64,000 nt of DNA from Sinohyriopsis cumingii (taxonomy: Eukaryota; Mollusca; Bivalvia; Unionida; Unionidae): the NCBI GenBank assembly GCA_028554795.2, contig CM068839.1:83969540-84033539 (forward strand), written 5' to 3'. The translations under genes were made by a program, and so were the position numbers. Below the pieces are notes generated by a model. It was not told the DNA's origin, ran no database searches, and was given only the letters and a program-made list of their open reading frames with translations. Positions 10,495 to 23,076 of the stretch are shown here, one piece after another (positions within the stretch are counted from its first letter, which is position 1; each line of letters starts with the position of its first letter).

Positions 10495-11928
10495 TTAACT
10501 AGGCAAAAGCATTTAGTTTCCAATTTCATCCCATACTCTAGAGCTTTCTCTCCATAACCATTAGGATAAACAGATTTGAAAGAACTTTTAAATGTGGACT
10601 AACCTGAAGTTTCTCTTGCTTTATCTGGACCTAATATAAACATGAAGAGTCAAGGCTGATATCTGGGACAAACACAGTAGAAACATTAGAAGCAGTTGTA
10701 GCTATAGGGCTATGAATCACACTGGCAATTTTGTATTCACAACCAAACTCAATGGCTAATAACATTTATAATCTTTCCCCAAAATCTAATTCAGCTGTTT
10801 GGCAAAACCATTTTCCAATTTGAAAAATAGTAATTTGTGAGCTATATTTTAAGATCTGCACAGTGTTGGTTCATGTTGTCATTATTCTGCTTTTGTTAAC
10901 TGTGAGTGGGTAGGCAACATGTTGACATCCATTAGGACCACTGTTTTGGTCTTGTTATGATGATTCTATGGTCTTAAACTATGTAACAGAAAAGAAGTGA
11001 AACCAACAATTAAGTAAAATTCAACAAAAATTTATTTGCATAGAATACAAACTGAAAGTTCAGAAGACACACAGTATCATGATTTAAATCCAAATAAACA
11101 TAACACAAGTCCAGAAGGATAGGATGTTTCAAATGAATTCTGAATTGGGATAGAAAACAACACAAACACTGATGATTCTGTGCAACTAGTTTCACATTTG
11201 CTGAATGCTTTTTCAAGCACATGTTTTGAAAAAAAAGGATGACATCTTTATATTTTAAAATAACAATTATGTCATTGACTTAATGTCATAAATGATATGC
11301 ATCATCATAACAATTATATATATATGACAGGATCGAAAAGATACATGAGTCTTTAATGAAAAACATACGTCATTTTAAAAGATTAGTCTTAAAGTTATTT
11401 TAGTGATTAAATGAATGCAAACAGTCTTGAATGCCCTAATGTATCACAATATCATCCAGAATGTCTTTAAAGGAGTTTTTCTAAAAAATCAAGAGGTAGT
11501 GCTTTTGTCAAAAAAATCCTAATGAGCACTTTGTAATTCCATTGAATAATTTAAATGAATAATTCCTCTCAAATTATAACTGAACACAAATATAAACTAT
11601 GTTCTAACATTCTCAAAGAATGATATTAAAGATTAATGAATTGTGTTGACCAAATCAGCTATATATACAAATATCCACTTGACCTACAATGCAATAGATT
11701 GTTCTGGAATCCTGGAGAGTAATTTCTGATAAAAAAAATTCCATCAAATTGTTACCAAGCTTGCTTCCAGAACACTCTAAGTTGATAAATAAGGTTAGGT
11801 CTGAACTGAGATTTTTATAAATATGTTAAAAACCAGACAAAAAAGGTCAGGTAGGCAAAAGCTCCATTTTCACACAAGTACACATTATAAATTAAATATA
11901 CATAAATACACATAAGAACCAGAATGCA
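10495..11928. other. AT-rich DNA with one isolated copy of the 53-bp minisatellite unit
   Basis: Mostly featureless. At about 10908-10965 there is a single diverged unit (gtaggcaacatgttgacatc, then attaggaccactgttttggt) of the array that begins at 11930. It is separated from that array by about 1 kb of unrelated DNA. Confidence 0.65.
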
Positions 11929-11929
11929 T

Positions 11930-12912
11930 GGATGGGCAATATGCTGACATTAGTTAGTATCGCTGTTTTGGTCTGAATGCATAGATAGGCAACATGTTGA
12001 CATCTGTTAGTATTGATGCTTTGGTCAGAATGCATGGATAGGCAACATGCTGACATCTGTTAGTATTGCTGTTTTGGTCTGAATGCATGGATAGGCAACA
12101 TGTTGGCATGTTAGTATTGCTGTTTTGGTCTGAATGCATGGATAGGCAACACGTTGACATCTGTTAGTATTGCTGTTTTGGTCAGAATGCATGGATAGGC
12201 AACATGCTGACATCTGTTAGTATTGATGCTTTGGTCAGAATGCATGGATAGGCAACATGTTGACATCTGTTAGTATCACTGTTTTGGTCTGAATGCATGG
12301 ATAGGTAACATGTTGACATATTAGTATTGCTGTTTTGGTCTGAATGCATGAATAGGCAATATGTTGACATGTTAGTATTGCTGTTTTGGTCTGAATGCAT
12401 GGATAGGCAACATGTTGACATGTTAGTATTGCTGTTTTGGTCAGAATGCATGGATAGGCAACATGCTGACATCTGTTAGTATGGCTGTTTTGGTCTGAAT
12501 GCATGGATAGGCAACATGTTGACATCTGTTAGTATGGCTGTTTTGGTCTGAATGCATGGATAGGCAACATGTTGACATCTGTTAGTATGGCTGTTTTGGT
12601 CTGAATGCATGGATAGGCAACATGCTGACATGTTATTATTGCTGTTTTGGTCTGAATGCATGGATAGGCAACATGCTGACATCTGTTAGTATTGATGCTT
12701 TGGTCAGAATGCATGGATAGGCAACATGTTGACATGTTAGTATTGCTGTTTTGGTCTGAATGCATGGATAGGCAACATGTTGACATCTGTTAGTATTGAT
12801 GCTTTGGTTTGTATGCATGGATAGGCAACATGTTGACATCTGTTAGTATGGCTGTTTTGGTCTGAATGCATGGATAGGCAACATGCTGACATCTGTTAGC
12901 ATTGATGCTTTT
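11930..12912. repeat. 53-bp minisatellite, about 18 copies
   Basis: Tandem copies of a 53-bp unit: gaatgcatggataggcaaca, tgttgacatctgttagtatt, gctgttttggtct. Some copies lack three bases (tgttgacatgttag). Variant types differ at 'tgttgacat/tgctgacat' and 'attgctgttttgg/attgatgctttgg', giving a mosaic order. Many overlapping minus-strand ORFs with CCLSMHSDQNSN repeats are by-products. Confidence 0.93.
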
Positions 12913-12914
12913 GG

Positions 12915-13570
12915 ATTAAAATTTCATCTCAATTTTTCAAAGACCATAAATCCATATAATCAGCTGAAAATTATATATTTGTACTCATGGAAAATAAAAT
13001 ATTATAAAGTATATGAAAACATTTACAGACATTTTGGGTATTAGACTCAGATACTGTCTGATGTAAATTTGTGAAATGTAAAGACTTTTAAAAAAATTCT
13101 GGAACAAGATTGAAATTCTGGTAGTTTTAAGTGAAAACAAATTTCAATAATAAAGTGATTTTAACCATAGCATTTTGTGCAAAGAAATTTTTTACAGGTA
13201 CATTTGAGTACACTTTTTCCTAACTTTGATCAGTTACAAGAAGCTGCAATTTCATGTTAGTTAGAATACTATTTTGGGGACAATATAGTGGATACAATGT
13301 CCATGCATCTATCATCCTTTGTGATCTGATTTTTTGTGTTGAGACCTCCATCTTTTTTGTCACAGTGGATCATCGTGATATTTCACCAACAACTTGACTA
13401 GTGGCAATGGAATATTCCCTGGGATAGTTGTCTTATAAGGTCAAAGGTCAAGGTAACAAAGCAGTTTTTTTAATGAGGTTAGGTGTCAGAGGCTTAAATT
13501 GTTGGATCTGACCATATCTAAAGTTTGCATGGGGAAATGCACAGTTGATCAAATTACTTCTCATTTACAA
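12915..13570. other. AT-rich DNA, nothing recognised
   Basis: No coding signature or repeat structure that I can support. Confidence 0.5.
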
Positions 13571-13574
13571 GAAG

Positions 13575-13950
13575 CTGGAGTGAAAATTTATACAGGAATC
13601 TCTCACTGTAGTGCTGTTCACGGTGTCATAAAAGTGTGCTATGTTCTGAGTGAGGTCTGATACTGAGGTACATTATTCAAGAATCCCTCACTATAACACT
13701 GTTCAAGGGAGTCATAAATGTGTAATATGATATAAGTGAGGTTGTTTGATACTGAGGTACATTATACAATAATCCCTTTCTTTAAAACACTTCAAGGGAG
13801 CCATAATAAAATTATAGTGATATAAGTGAGGTTATCTAGACTGAGCTACATTATATTTAGTATTATTTTAACTTAATGTAATGGGAGCCATGACCGTACC
13901 TACCTTATAAAAGAAACCACTTTACACTGAGCTACCTTAGAGTGAGGGAA
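13575..13950. repeat. Degenerate repeat, about 90-100 bp period, also present near 50.1 kb
   Basis: Three to four diverged units contain 'atccctcactataacactgt', 'agtgaggt', 'tactgaggtacattat' and 'gggagccata'. The same vocabulary occurs at 50110-50400 and 50583-50640, so this is a dispersed family as well as a local array. Confidence 0.6.
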
Positions 13951-14227
13951 TTCTGTACAGTACATATCCTTTTTGCCATTTCAGTTTCTTTTTATTTTAA
14001 TTGATTTTTTTTTAGCAACTGACCCATAAGCAATCCTCTTCCCCATGATATACTTTCAGTTTGGAAGACTACATTATGGCATTACTAGAAAGCTCAAGGG
14101 CAATTACTTAGCTCAAAAAAATGTACCTTCCTAAACTTAGACAACAACAATATGGAATGTTTGTCAATCAGAAAATAAATGTTTCTGGCACTTAAATGCA
14201 ATATTTCCATAACTCTTGAATACTTTA

Positions 14228-14520
14228 TATACTCGTCTATAAGTTGAGTCCAGTTGAGAACAATGTAAACCACAATCTGCTGTCACATAATGCACTGGCA
14301 GATCTGGGTCTGTATTGTTTGTTCTACTGATTATTTATAACAGATTGCATATACAAAATCTTCAGTACATAATGTACTGGCAGACAGAGTCTATATTGTT
14401 TGTTCTACTGATTACTCATAACAAACTGCATAGAAAAAGATCTTCAGGTACATAGTATAATGGCAGATCTAGGTCTATGCAATTTGCAGTTGAATCTGAC
14501 TTAGACATTAGTATAGACTG
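14228..14520 (+). mobile_element. Palindromic MITE-like element with internal duplication
   Basis: The left end tatatactcgtctataagttg and the right end 'cttagacattagtatagac' bracket two rounds of 'ggtctgtattgtttgttcta / ctgattactcataacaaact'. The copy is diverged and longer than the family's usual length of about 210 bp. Confidence 0.72.
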
Positions 14521-14705
14521 TATTAAAGGAATTTAACTTTATGATGACTATAACACAAGCATTAACGATACAAATATTTCCTCTTGTTACGATCTTTTTT
14601 TTATACAGTGTATCACTGTGTCAGTTACCAAATCAGTGGTGCATATAAAATTAGATGCCAGATCTCTTTAATTCTTATGGAAAACAAACATTTTCCAAAT
14701 CAATA

Positions 14706-14948
14706 AAAGGGCCCAAGTGGTCTAAAGCACTCTCCATTATGGATCACTGCCATCTCACCTCTGTCTGCGTGGGTTCCAGACTTGAATTCAGCCAATGTGG
14801 GTATGTGAGAAAGCTTGCCAGTAGCTTTTCATGAGTTGGTGGTTCTTTCCGGGGTTTTCCTGGGATCTTCCTCCACCATTTATACTGGACATCATATATA
14901 GCCTATCTTGTACTGAAAAATGGCATTAAACCCTACTACAACACAACA
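14706..14948 (+). mobile_element. SINE family B copy
   Basis: A tRNA-like head (gcccaagtggtctaaagcac) is followed by the family body 'gtgggtatgtgagaaagctt', then 'actgaaaaatggcattaaac' and a short AAC-type tail. Imperfect flanking repeats aaatcaata / aaatcagta at 14697 and 14946 may be the target-site duplication. Confidence 0.85.
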
Positions 14949-14954
14949 AATCAG

Positions 14955-15485
14955 TACATGCCTTTTCTCACTCATGTGACAGCATCTTCGTTACCAAGGG
15001 TCATCAATACACCTTATTCCACATTAATCTTTGTCATATATAGCTAGCCAAACCAGTATCTACCACTCTGCTGTCTGATTGGATGCAGCTGAAACAAGAA
15101 GATCCAACCAGATTGTTTACTCTGTCCATCAAGGAAGATAGTTAAGAACAGTAACTGTGGCCTCAGCAGACACTGAAACACATCACAGGCCAGTTTATCG
15201 ATTTTGGACCATTCAAATGCAGATTTTTCTTGAAAATCATGGTACATGTACATGTATATGGACATCATGGAAAGGGCCATATTGATTAACCAGCATATGG
15301 AATTAGCTCTCTCTCTCATTGGTTAAATTACTGAGATTGCTATGGAAAAGAACTCATTAAACCGCAAGAGGGGACTTGTTTAAAACACTGTTTTAATTCG
15401 CTACATATGTCAAAGGTCAGTGTGGAATGAGGTGGATTGATGACCTTTGCTAATGAAGATACATGTACTGTGAAAAGACACCATT
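14955..15485. mobile_element. Fold-back element with about 90-bp inverted arms
   Basis: The left arm (about 14955-15045, including cgttaccaagggtcatcaat) is the diverged reverse complement of the right arm (about 15397-15482, including attgatgacctttgctaatg). The roughly 350-bp interior has no recognised gene. A 91-codon minus-strand frame at 15044-15319 inside it has no motif I know. This may be a MITE or a deletion derivative of a DNA transposon. Confidence 0.6.
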
Positions 15486-15489
15486 TATG

Positions 15490-18400
15490 TCCCATTCATT
15501 GTCTTGACCTGGTTGTGTTGTGTTGGGGGATGGTTTAGTGACAATATAATATTGCATGAAAAAGTTAAATGACATCTTACTGTCTGGCATAATTTAAGTG
15601 TTTCCAAGTAAAGCATGTTTGTGATGTGATACAAAAATATAAATATAATTACTTTATCTTTCCACTTTGAATGACAGATGAGTAAGATAAATGGTAAATT
15701 TACATGTTAGCACCATGGTAGGGAAATCCCAGCCTTAGAGTTATTTGTCTTCAGCTTGACATAGCCTCATGCTATCCTTAACTGGGATTTCCTTTTCTTT
15801 GTGTCAGCCCTAAGATAATCTCATTGCGCATAGTGTGAAAAATTAGACAAGGTCTTGAACCCAGAATCTAATGATTCCTTGCTAATAATCAGACCATGAC
15901 AATTAAAAATCTGCCAACATATAAGCATGTCTTGATTTCGATTCAACCCACAGTGAGCCCCATTTTAAAATGCACTTCAAATGATAATGGATTTTCAGAA
16001 ATTTAAGGATAATATGAGCTTGTATATATGTGATGTTTACATTTTCTCCCCAAGGGTTGTGTTGAAACAGCAAATAATTAGCTAAGTTACTTTGGCATGT
16101 CATTAAGTTAGAGACAGTGGTTTGGTTTATCGTCCTTTATCGCATACCAGCTCAAGTGAGAAATATAAAAGACTCGATTTGTGACACCTGATTTAAATGT
16201 TCTTTTATTTGCTTCATATTTCTTGGGTTTGATGTCTGTTACTTGGTGTCTTATCTGAGGTAAAGACTAGGTACAAACTCAGGATATCATAAAATTTAAA
16301 ACTTGCTCAGAGATTTATGAATATTGCTCAGAAGGCAGTTTAGAAAATGTGGATGGAGGAACATTTTTGGAGTTATTCTTTTATTCAAAAGTTTTGCAAT
16401 CTGTAGTAAGTTAAATTTTAGTACATGAGGAATGGATAAATATCATAAAAGTCTTCTGATTATTGACAAGGAAACTGATAGGATTAATATTTCTTCCTGG
16501 AGATGTTGGTGCAACATAAAGAAGATAAAGGTTATGTGATTCTATAAGAAGATAATGTTTCCTAATATATCATCTTTATTGATTTTTGTAGCCTTATACA
16601 ATCTGGAAAGCTCTGGCATACCTGTGTTTATTGATTCCTTGATATATTGATAGTATTCTGTCTCTAGAGTAGAGTAATGTCATGATTATTTAATTTCATC
16701 TCCATGGAAATCCAAATTTTCTTTTTGCCCACTCATTTTCTGGAGGCTACTGGAATTAATAGACATTGCATTAAGTTTTAGGACATTGGTATTGGCACTG
16801 TCTTTGTTCATGATTTCTTAAGGTTTTGGATAAAGTTTGTAAGTAATGCTTTGACATGCGACACAAAGGTACTGGCTTCATGTTGTGGGAAACAGCTCAT
16901 TATCTGTGGTTCTTACCGTGCACAGTTCTGGTTCTAGCAAACCTTTAACCATTCTCTTCTGAATGATTTAAATTCTTCTTGACCATTATTTACAGAAAGG
17001 ATTTACTGTTATCTGATTTGTTTGTATTTCTTAAGTCAACATGACAGATAGTCTATCTGAGAATGTTAGTTTAAGAGGTGAAGTTTTTGCCCATATTTTA
17101 GCTGTCTGCCACAAATATGTTGTTTGGAATATGAAATTGTTGGCATAGAGGTACCCAATTACAAAGAATAGAGACTGGTGTTGGCATGCTTGATGTCCTC
17201 CTGGGGCTAATTAAGTAATTGTATGTTCTATATTTAAGTAAATACTTCCTCTGCACTATAGATTTTAAGCTTTGACCATGCTGAAAGCAGGTAGCGTCCA
17301 TTTCTGAATGATATTTGGATGTTTGGATTTTGGTTTAAAGAAACAGTTGGTCATTGGTTGTGACAACATACTGCTTATTCTGGCTACTGGAATCCAAACT
17401 TATTTGGTAATGATGGGTTTCCATGGTAATGATGGGTTCACATTGTTAATGTTGGGTTTCCGTTGGTAATTATGGGTTTCTGTTTATTATTCAAGATGTT
17501 TTGATGTTGTGTATATGGAATATTGCTTTGATCAGAACCTAGTTTGGCTGTCAGTAATTTGTTTTTGTTCAACTTATGTAAGTTGTGAGAGACTAAGCAG
17601 CTGTTTTTCCACCACTGGCAGTGGCTGTAGGATGATGAACAATTCAAGTTCTTCAGATAATGTTTTGATACCAGCTGGCACAACATGCAGGCCCAAGTCT
17701 TCTTCTTGAAAAATCATCAGTGCACGTAAATCATGTTTGCTTGAAGTTTCTGAAGAAAGTTATCAGTTGGTATTTGGAGCAGAATCTTATCTTTAAAAAA
17801 AAATGCTGGATATTAAAATAGTATACAAGTTGTGATATTTTTCCAACAATATGTAATGCAGGCTAGAATGGGTTGTGGAAAATCATTCTAAATAGAAACA
17901 TCATCAGTAGTAAAGTAGTTAATCTGTAAGTAGGAATAAACATTGGACATTATAAAGATGGGATTATCACTTCATGGCTTAAGGAAGGAAGTATATAATA
18001 AAAGGACTAGTTTACAGGTACCATATTTAATCTTCATAATTTATTTCTATTGAACATACCTTTTGTAAATATCTAGAAAGTTTATACTTGTCTAATTTTA
18101 TGACAGAAGCAACCTTTCTTTGTGTGTTTCAAGTAAAACGGCCATAGCAATTAGTTGGAATCATTTTCACAGCAGTGGCATATATGTTTCATTTTGCAGT
18201 AATATGGTTTGATAATTTGGTTTGCTGTTTGTCCATGGGTCAGCCACCTTGATGTGTCCATGGGAAAGGCACTCTAAGCTTCTGTTACCTCATCATGTTA
18301 TAACCAGTAATGTGTTAAGAGTGTCTTTGAAAACAAATAACTTGCAGCTTGTTCAGAAAGAAGAGGACAGTAATGTTTTCATTGAATTTTACATTCATTA

Positions 18401-18848
18401 CTCTCACTGTTGGAACTTTGCCTTTGTTTTCTGTTTGGTAAAATTTACAATGATATTGGCTGATTTTATTATTTCATAATCGACAGAATGATACTGATAG
18501 TTCTTTTACTACAGTTATTATTCTGGTTCTTTGATTGTCATACATGCATCTATCAGCTCACTTTCTTTAATTGCCTTTTACAGAATCCTTATTTTTAAAC
18601 TTATTTTCGTTACATGCTGTTGTCAAAAATGTTGTACTAAATTGGTGTTCTCTTTGTATAACTTGTAATTTTGAACCTGTTTGAGAAATTGGCTTTTCTT
18701 CATTTTAATTTAATTGCCATATATACTGTAACTGATTGATTTTCTGCCCTGGAATGTTTCCAGTTTCAGTTAATTTGCCTTAATCCAGATAATGCTTTGT
18801 TGTCAGGTACCTTTGTCATATTTCAACAGCATACCTTTATCACCTTTT
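15490..18848. other. AT-rich DNA without recognised genes
   Basis: I see no convincing exon, SINE or LINE. A small run of 'ggtaatgatgggttt' repeats lies at 17405-17480. Open frames at 17098-17709 and 18222-18479 show no known motif and no flanking splice context that I can support. Confidence 0.5.
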
Positions 18849-18849
18849 C

Positions 18850-18960
18850 ATGATAATGATGATGATGATTAAGATGATGATGGTGGCAGTAATGATGATG
18901 ATGTGGTGAGGCAGTGGTAGTGGTAATGCTGGTGACAACTATAATGATGAAGATGGTGAC
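18850..18960. repeat. GATGAT-type imperfect trinucleotide repeat
   Basis: A run of atgatgatgatgattaagat and related triplets with interruptions. Confidence 0.8.
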
Positions 18961-19203
18961 AATTTTGGCCACAGCATTGATGATAATGATATAGTTGTGG
19001 AAACGTCACAACTGATTTTTTTTTATGCATTACATTGAAGTGGGCAAGTGCTGTTCAGGTTTCATTTTAATGGCAGTTTATTGTTTGTGTCTACATTTTT
19101 ATCATCATGAAACCGATATTGTTTATGCAGTTAAATAAATAGAACATGAAGAGTGTCAAATTTATTTTGATATTTTCTTGACTGACTTTTATTTCTGTTC
19201 AGA

Positions 19204-19257
19204 ATGAAATTTATGCAACTAGCAAAAGAAAAAAAGCAGGAGTTTTGGTACCAACAG
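19204..19257 (+). CDS. Candidate alternative first or small internal exon (18 codons)
   Basis: The ATG lies one base after a strong acceptor-like sequence (ttatttctgttcag, AG at 19201-19202). The reading MKFMQLAKEKKQEFWYQQ runs to the donor CAG|GTATGG in phase 0. Upstream in frame is a TGA. If spliced to 62265 it would give a Lys/Gln-rich start to the dynein stem. The same bases are also open in the frame starting NEIYATSKRKK, which ends in phase 1 and could not join that exon. Evidence is splice signals and phase only; no homology is claimed. Confidence 0.33.
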
Positions 19258-19259
19258 GT

Positions 19260-20035
19260 ATGGTTTTGGTTTCCTCCAATTTATCAGTGTTTGGATACAA
19301 GTTTGTGATATTTTCCTGTCACAATCTGCACAATCTTATAATGGTGCATTTTTTATGAACAAATCAATGAATTGTGTCTCAAATGGCAATTCATTTTCAG
19401 TGCAGGTGATATTCGATGCCTGACTTGGGAATTCATGTTTGGCAGGTGAATTGACAATTATTTTTGACATTCAGTAAGATATTTGCATTTGCACTCAGTT
19501 TACAAGGGCAAATGGACTACAGAACAAGTATGGATTAATGTTTTAAATGGTATTTCATTACTTCACAGATTTCACACAAGAGACAGTTTATAAAATGTTG
19601 TCATTGGTTTTCAGAAATCGTGGATTTGTGTATAAATTGCCTGAGTTCATCACAAAATTCATCCTATAAGCTTGAAAGTGATATATTGAATTTCTTATTT
19701 CAGAATTATGAACTAAGGATATATCTGAATCAAAACTATTTGTATGTGACAGGTTTAATTAATTAGGTAGTCTTCTTTAATTATGATGAAATTTATTGTA
19801 AGACATGTGGTATGTTATATCCAGAGTTTGGTTTTCTGAAAATTCTTGAAGTGACATTATTTTGTGCAGCTTGCTTACCAGTAGTTTATGGCTTTTGGGA
19901 CCGTCTTATTATATTTTCTTAGCACTACCAGTCTGGCTGTTGATATTGAGTTTATGTTGCTGTTCGTGTGGGTTTAGGCAATATTGTACTTGTTTACTTT
20001 ATGCAGTTTAATTTTATGTTTTGAGTTTGAAGATC
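19260..20035. other. AT-rich DNA, nothing recognised
   Basis: No supported feature. Confidence 0.5.
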
Positions 20036-20039
20036 ATTT

Positions 20040-20365
20040 TATATTATTGGTCAAGGTTTGATGATTTTTGGACAGCTGTACTCTATTCATCTTGTATTAA
20101 TGGTCAAGGTTTAATGATTTATGGACAGTTGTACTCCATTCATCTACAGTAATTGATCAGTTTTTTTTAAATGATTTTTTGACACCTGTACTCTATTCAT
20201 CTAGTGTTAATGGTCAAGGTTTGATGATTTATGGACAACTGTACTTTATTCATCTAGTGTAATTGATCAGTTTTTTAAAAATGATTTATGGACAGTTGTA
20301 CTCTATTTATATAGTGTTATTGGTCAAGGTTTGATGATTAATGGACAGCTATTCTGTATTCATTT
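20040..20365. repeat. Degenerate minisatellite, about 57-63 bp period
   Basis: Five or six diverged copies containing 'tggtcaaggtttgatgattt', 'atggacagctgtactctatt' and 'catctagtgt', directly before the 72-bp array. Confidence 0.75.
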
Positions 20366-20379
20366 GTTTTATTCTGGGG

Positions 20380-20667
20380 CTGTAATAGTGCATGGAATAA
20401 CATTGAATAACATCAAGCTGCTTGTATTATAGGACATACAATTAGTAAATGATGTAATAGTGCATGGAATAACATTGAATAACATCAAGATGCTTGTATT
20501 ATAGGACATACAATTAGTAAATGATGTAATAGTGCATGGAATAACATTGAATAACATCAAGATGCTTGTATTATAGGACATACAATTAGTAAATGATGTA
20601 ATAGTGCATGGAATAACATTGAATAACATCAAGATGCTTGTATTATAGGACATACAATCAGGAAATG
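20380..20667. repeat. 72-bp minisatellite, 4 copies
   Basis: Four almost identical 72-bp units, each starting tgtaatagtgcatggaataa. The near-identity indicates a recent expansion. The 94-codon minus-strand ORF over it is a periodicity artefact (repeated CMSYNTSILMLFNVIP). Confidence 0.93.
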
Positions 20668-21103
20668 ATCTGCATTAAACTTGAATTTGAAAAGATTCTA
20701 TTTTTACAGACTAAAAAAAGGAATGATAAGCACTTCCTGGTTTCCTCAACTTGAAGTTCTCAGGTTTTTTGCCAATTTAAATCACTGTAAGTCTTCCATT
20801 GTTTGAGTAAGAGCTTTAAGTTCATGTCATATCATTGGGTAGATTGGTTTTAACTCCTTTTAGACAATTGTTGAGTATGACATTTTTGTTACTTAGTTGG
20901 ATCCGGGATAATGTTGGCAAGTTGATGAGATACATGATATCATATTAAACCATTTGCAGGATGGTTATAGTGTTAAATGCCATTGGAATTGTCAAGGACT
21001 GCTCACATTATTTGACAAACTGTATGCAAATGGAACCGTGTGTGGATGTGTAAACAAACTAATTGATATTTGATTGTGAAAGTTACGATCATTCATATAC
21101 AAA

Positions 21104-21205
21104 ATGATGTCCAACAAGTGGAAAAAGGCTGTGACCAAGGTGCAGGTCAAGTTGCATGGAGATCGGAAGCCCATTTTAAAATCAGGACACATTGAAGGAT
21201 TTCAG
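21104..21205 (+). CDS. Candidate first coding exon of DNAH5/8-like dynein heavy chain
   Basis: A 34-codon frame opens at tandem ATGs (21104 and 21107) after an in-frame TGA at 21077 and ends at the donor CAG|GTAAAT in phase 0. The peptide begins MMSNKWKKAVTKVQVKL. The Trp-Lys-x-x-Val-Thr-(K/R)-Val pattern resembles what I recall of the first residues of vertebrate DNAH5, directly before its K-rich KEAKR block. The exon at 62265 starts with exactly such a block (QKLKEEREAKR) in phase 0, so the two join naturally. That would imply an intron of about 41 kb. The resemblance is short and from memory, hence moderate confidence. Confidence 0.5.
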
Positions 21206-21209
21206 GTAA

Positions 21210-21800
21210 ATGAAATAATGCATTTTTTTGGTTGAGCATGGCATTTTAGGGAATTCGGAGATGAATTCAGAGATAAAAATGTTATGCATGTAAAAATTGT
21301 GTATATAGGTCATGAGTATAATATGTAATGTCAGTCCTTAAGACAAGTTACAGTTTTCAACTTTAAGAAATTGTGATACAATTTTCTTGCAAGAAAATGA
21401 AAACTTTCAAACTTTTGATGAGCTAATTTATTTTTTTCATTGAGAATTCACAAAGTTTTATGTTATTAATATGCCAAAATTATAATTACTCTGAGATTTA
21501 ATTTTAATTCTTTTATATTTGTAGTAAACTATATTGTCTCAAATTTTATACTTTATAATTTTATGCACACAGCCACCCATGATCCATAAAATCATATTTA
21601 TGTTTTGCATTTTTGTGCATAGAGAACACTGCAATATTTTTGGGGAAAAATTAGCAAAAGTTATATTTATTATTTTACTGATCATTGTTTGTATATCCCA
21701 AAAATAATTAATTAAAAGTGTAAAAAATTACAGACAGTATATGATGCATTTTACTTGCTCTTGTCATATGCCATTTTAGACCACATAACTTGAACAATGA
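21210..21800. other. AT-rich DNA after candidate exon, nothing recognised
   Basis: No supported feature. Confidence 0.5.
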
Positions 21801-21804
21801 TACA

Positions 21805-22115
21805 GAAACTGAAGGGGCACATTAATTTTAGGGTCAACAGATGAAAGGTCAAGGTCATGGGGATGTAAAAAGACAATCTGCAGAATAACTTTTGTTTAAG
21901 AGCAACTTCCTTTACCAGACTTTGTGAATGGCTTGCACTTAGGGTAAAAAGGAAATCAGAAAATTCTGGTGGCTAAAGGTTTGAGGCCAAAGTCAATGTG
22001 GCATATTCTAAATCTGAAGAAGAAATATTGGTCTTTGCTTGGTAAGTTTAGTTCAAAATTGCATACCTTGACCAAAGGTCATGAAAATTCATTGGTGAAT
22101 TATCTCAGAGTCAAT
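21805..22115. repeat. Degenerate mollusc-type repeat ('aggtcaaggtca' vocabulary)
   Basis: Diverged repeats with 'gatgaaaggtcaaggtcatg', 'agactttgtgaatggcttgc' and 'acttagggtaaaaagg'. The same vocabulary recurs at 49030-49860. Confidence 0.5.
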
Positions 22116-22738
22116 CATGCCTTACTAATGCCTAATTAAATGCATATATACAGCAAGGGTTGGGTATAGAATGAGCCATACAAAATACTCTTGTTCAATA
22201 AAGACTGGATAAAATCTTTACATCACTGAGGGTTTTGAACCCACAACTTTCAAAATTGGATTCATACCAATGTGACACAAACCAGCTCTCCAGACAGCTT
22301 GTTTATGGACACTAATGCTTTACATTGAAGGAATTTTCTAAGTTTCCAGTAGCTGCACTGGTACTGCTCAGTGCATGCATTTTATGTTTTTTATTCGGGA
22401 TTGTTCCTACTTGTCCCAGATCTTTGACTGGTTCTAATGTTTTGTAGTAAACTTACGATATTCTTGTATGTGTCATATTCACAGGCGTATATACAGTAGA
22501 AGAATGTTAGGAATGACTGTTCTTTTATTTTACTGATGATGTTTCTGATGGTGAATAATAAATAATTTTTCCCCTCCAAAATGTCAGGATGTCCATTTAT
22601 TTATACATGTAATATGTTTTGATTAAAACATTATAATACCCACCTCTCCGAAGCCAAAGTATTGGTACGTGATAGTCTTGTGTTGTAAATGATTATTTTA
22701 ATCATACAGGTTCGGAACCTGTTTTACCTCTGAATAAA

Positions 22739-23060
22739 CCGCTATGGTGGCCTAGTGGTTAGAGCATCTGCCTCGGATGCGGGAGGTCGTGGGTTTGATG
22801 CCAGGCCGAGTCATACCAAAGACTTATAAAAATGGTACTAACAGCTGCCTCGCTTGGCACTCAGCAGTAAGAGGTTAGTGTTAGGACTGGTCAGTCTGGT
22901 TACATGATAATGTGACTGGATGGGACATCATGCTATATGTCTGCGGCATGATGCCCCAGTGCTAGACATCACTATAAACTGCCACACTGCAGACATCTTA
23001 GTGATATGACTGAAAAATTGTTAAAGCTATGTAAAAAATCCAAATCACACACACACACAC
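22739..23060 (+). mobile_element. SINE family A, full-length copy
   Basis: The tRNA-like head tggcctagtggttagagcat and the B-box-like gtgggtttgatgcc start the element. The body holds 'gtcataccaaagacttataa' and 'ctgccacactgcagacat', and the tail is a (CA)n run. A perfect 13-bp target-site duplication, acctctgaataaa, lies at 22726-22738 and 23061-23073. The head resembles a tRNA but is not a functional tRNA gene. Confidence 0.92.
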
Positions 23061-23076
23061 ACCTCTGAATAAAGTA

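Noticed and set aside
11954..12839. Cys/His/Ser-rich repeated ORFs (SMHSDQNSN type)
   Set aside because: Overlapping frames of the 53-bp array; no start or splice context and no single conserved frame.
22010..22035. Donor-like CTTG|GTAAGT after a short ATG frame
   Set aside because: The frame ends in phase 1 and lies inside a dispersed degenerate repeat.
22739..22815. tRNA gene, from A-box and B-box-like sequence
   Set aside because: It is the head of SINE A: followed by a constant body and (CA)n tail, repeated eight times, with a target-site duplication. The same applies to SINE B heads.
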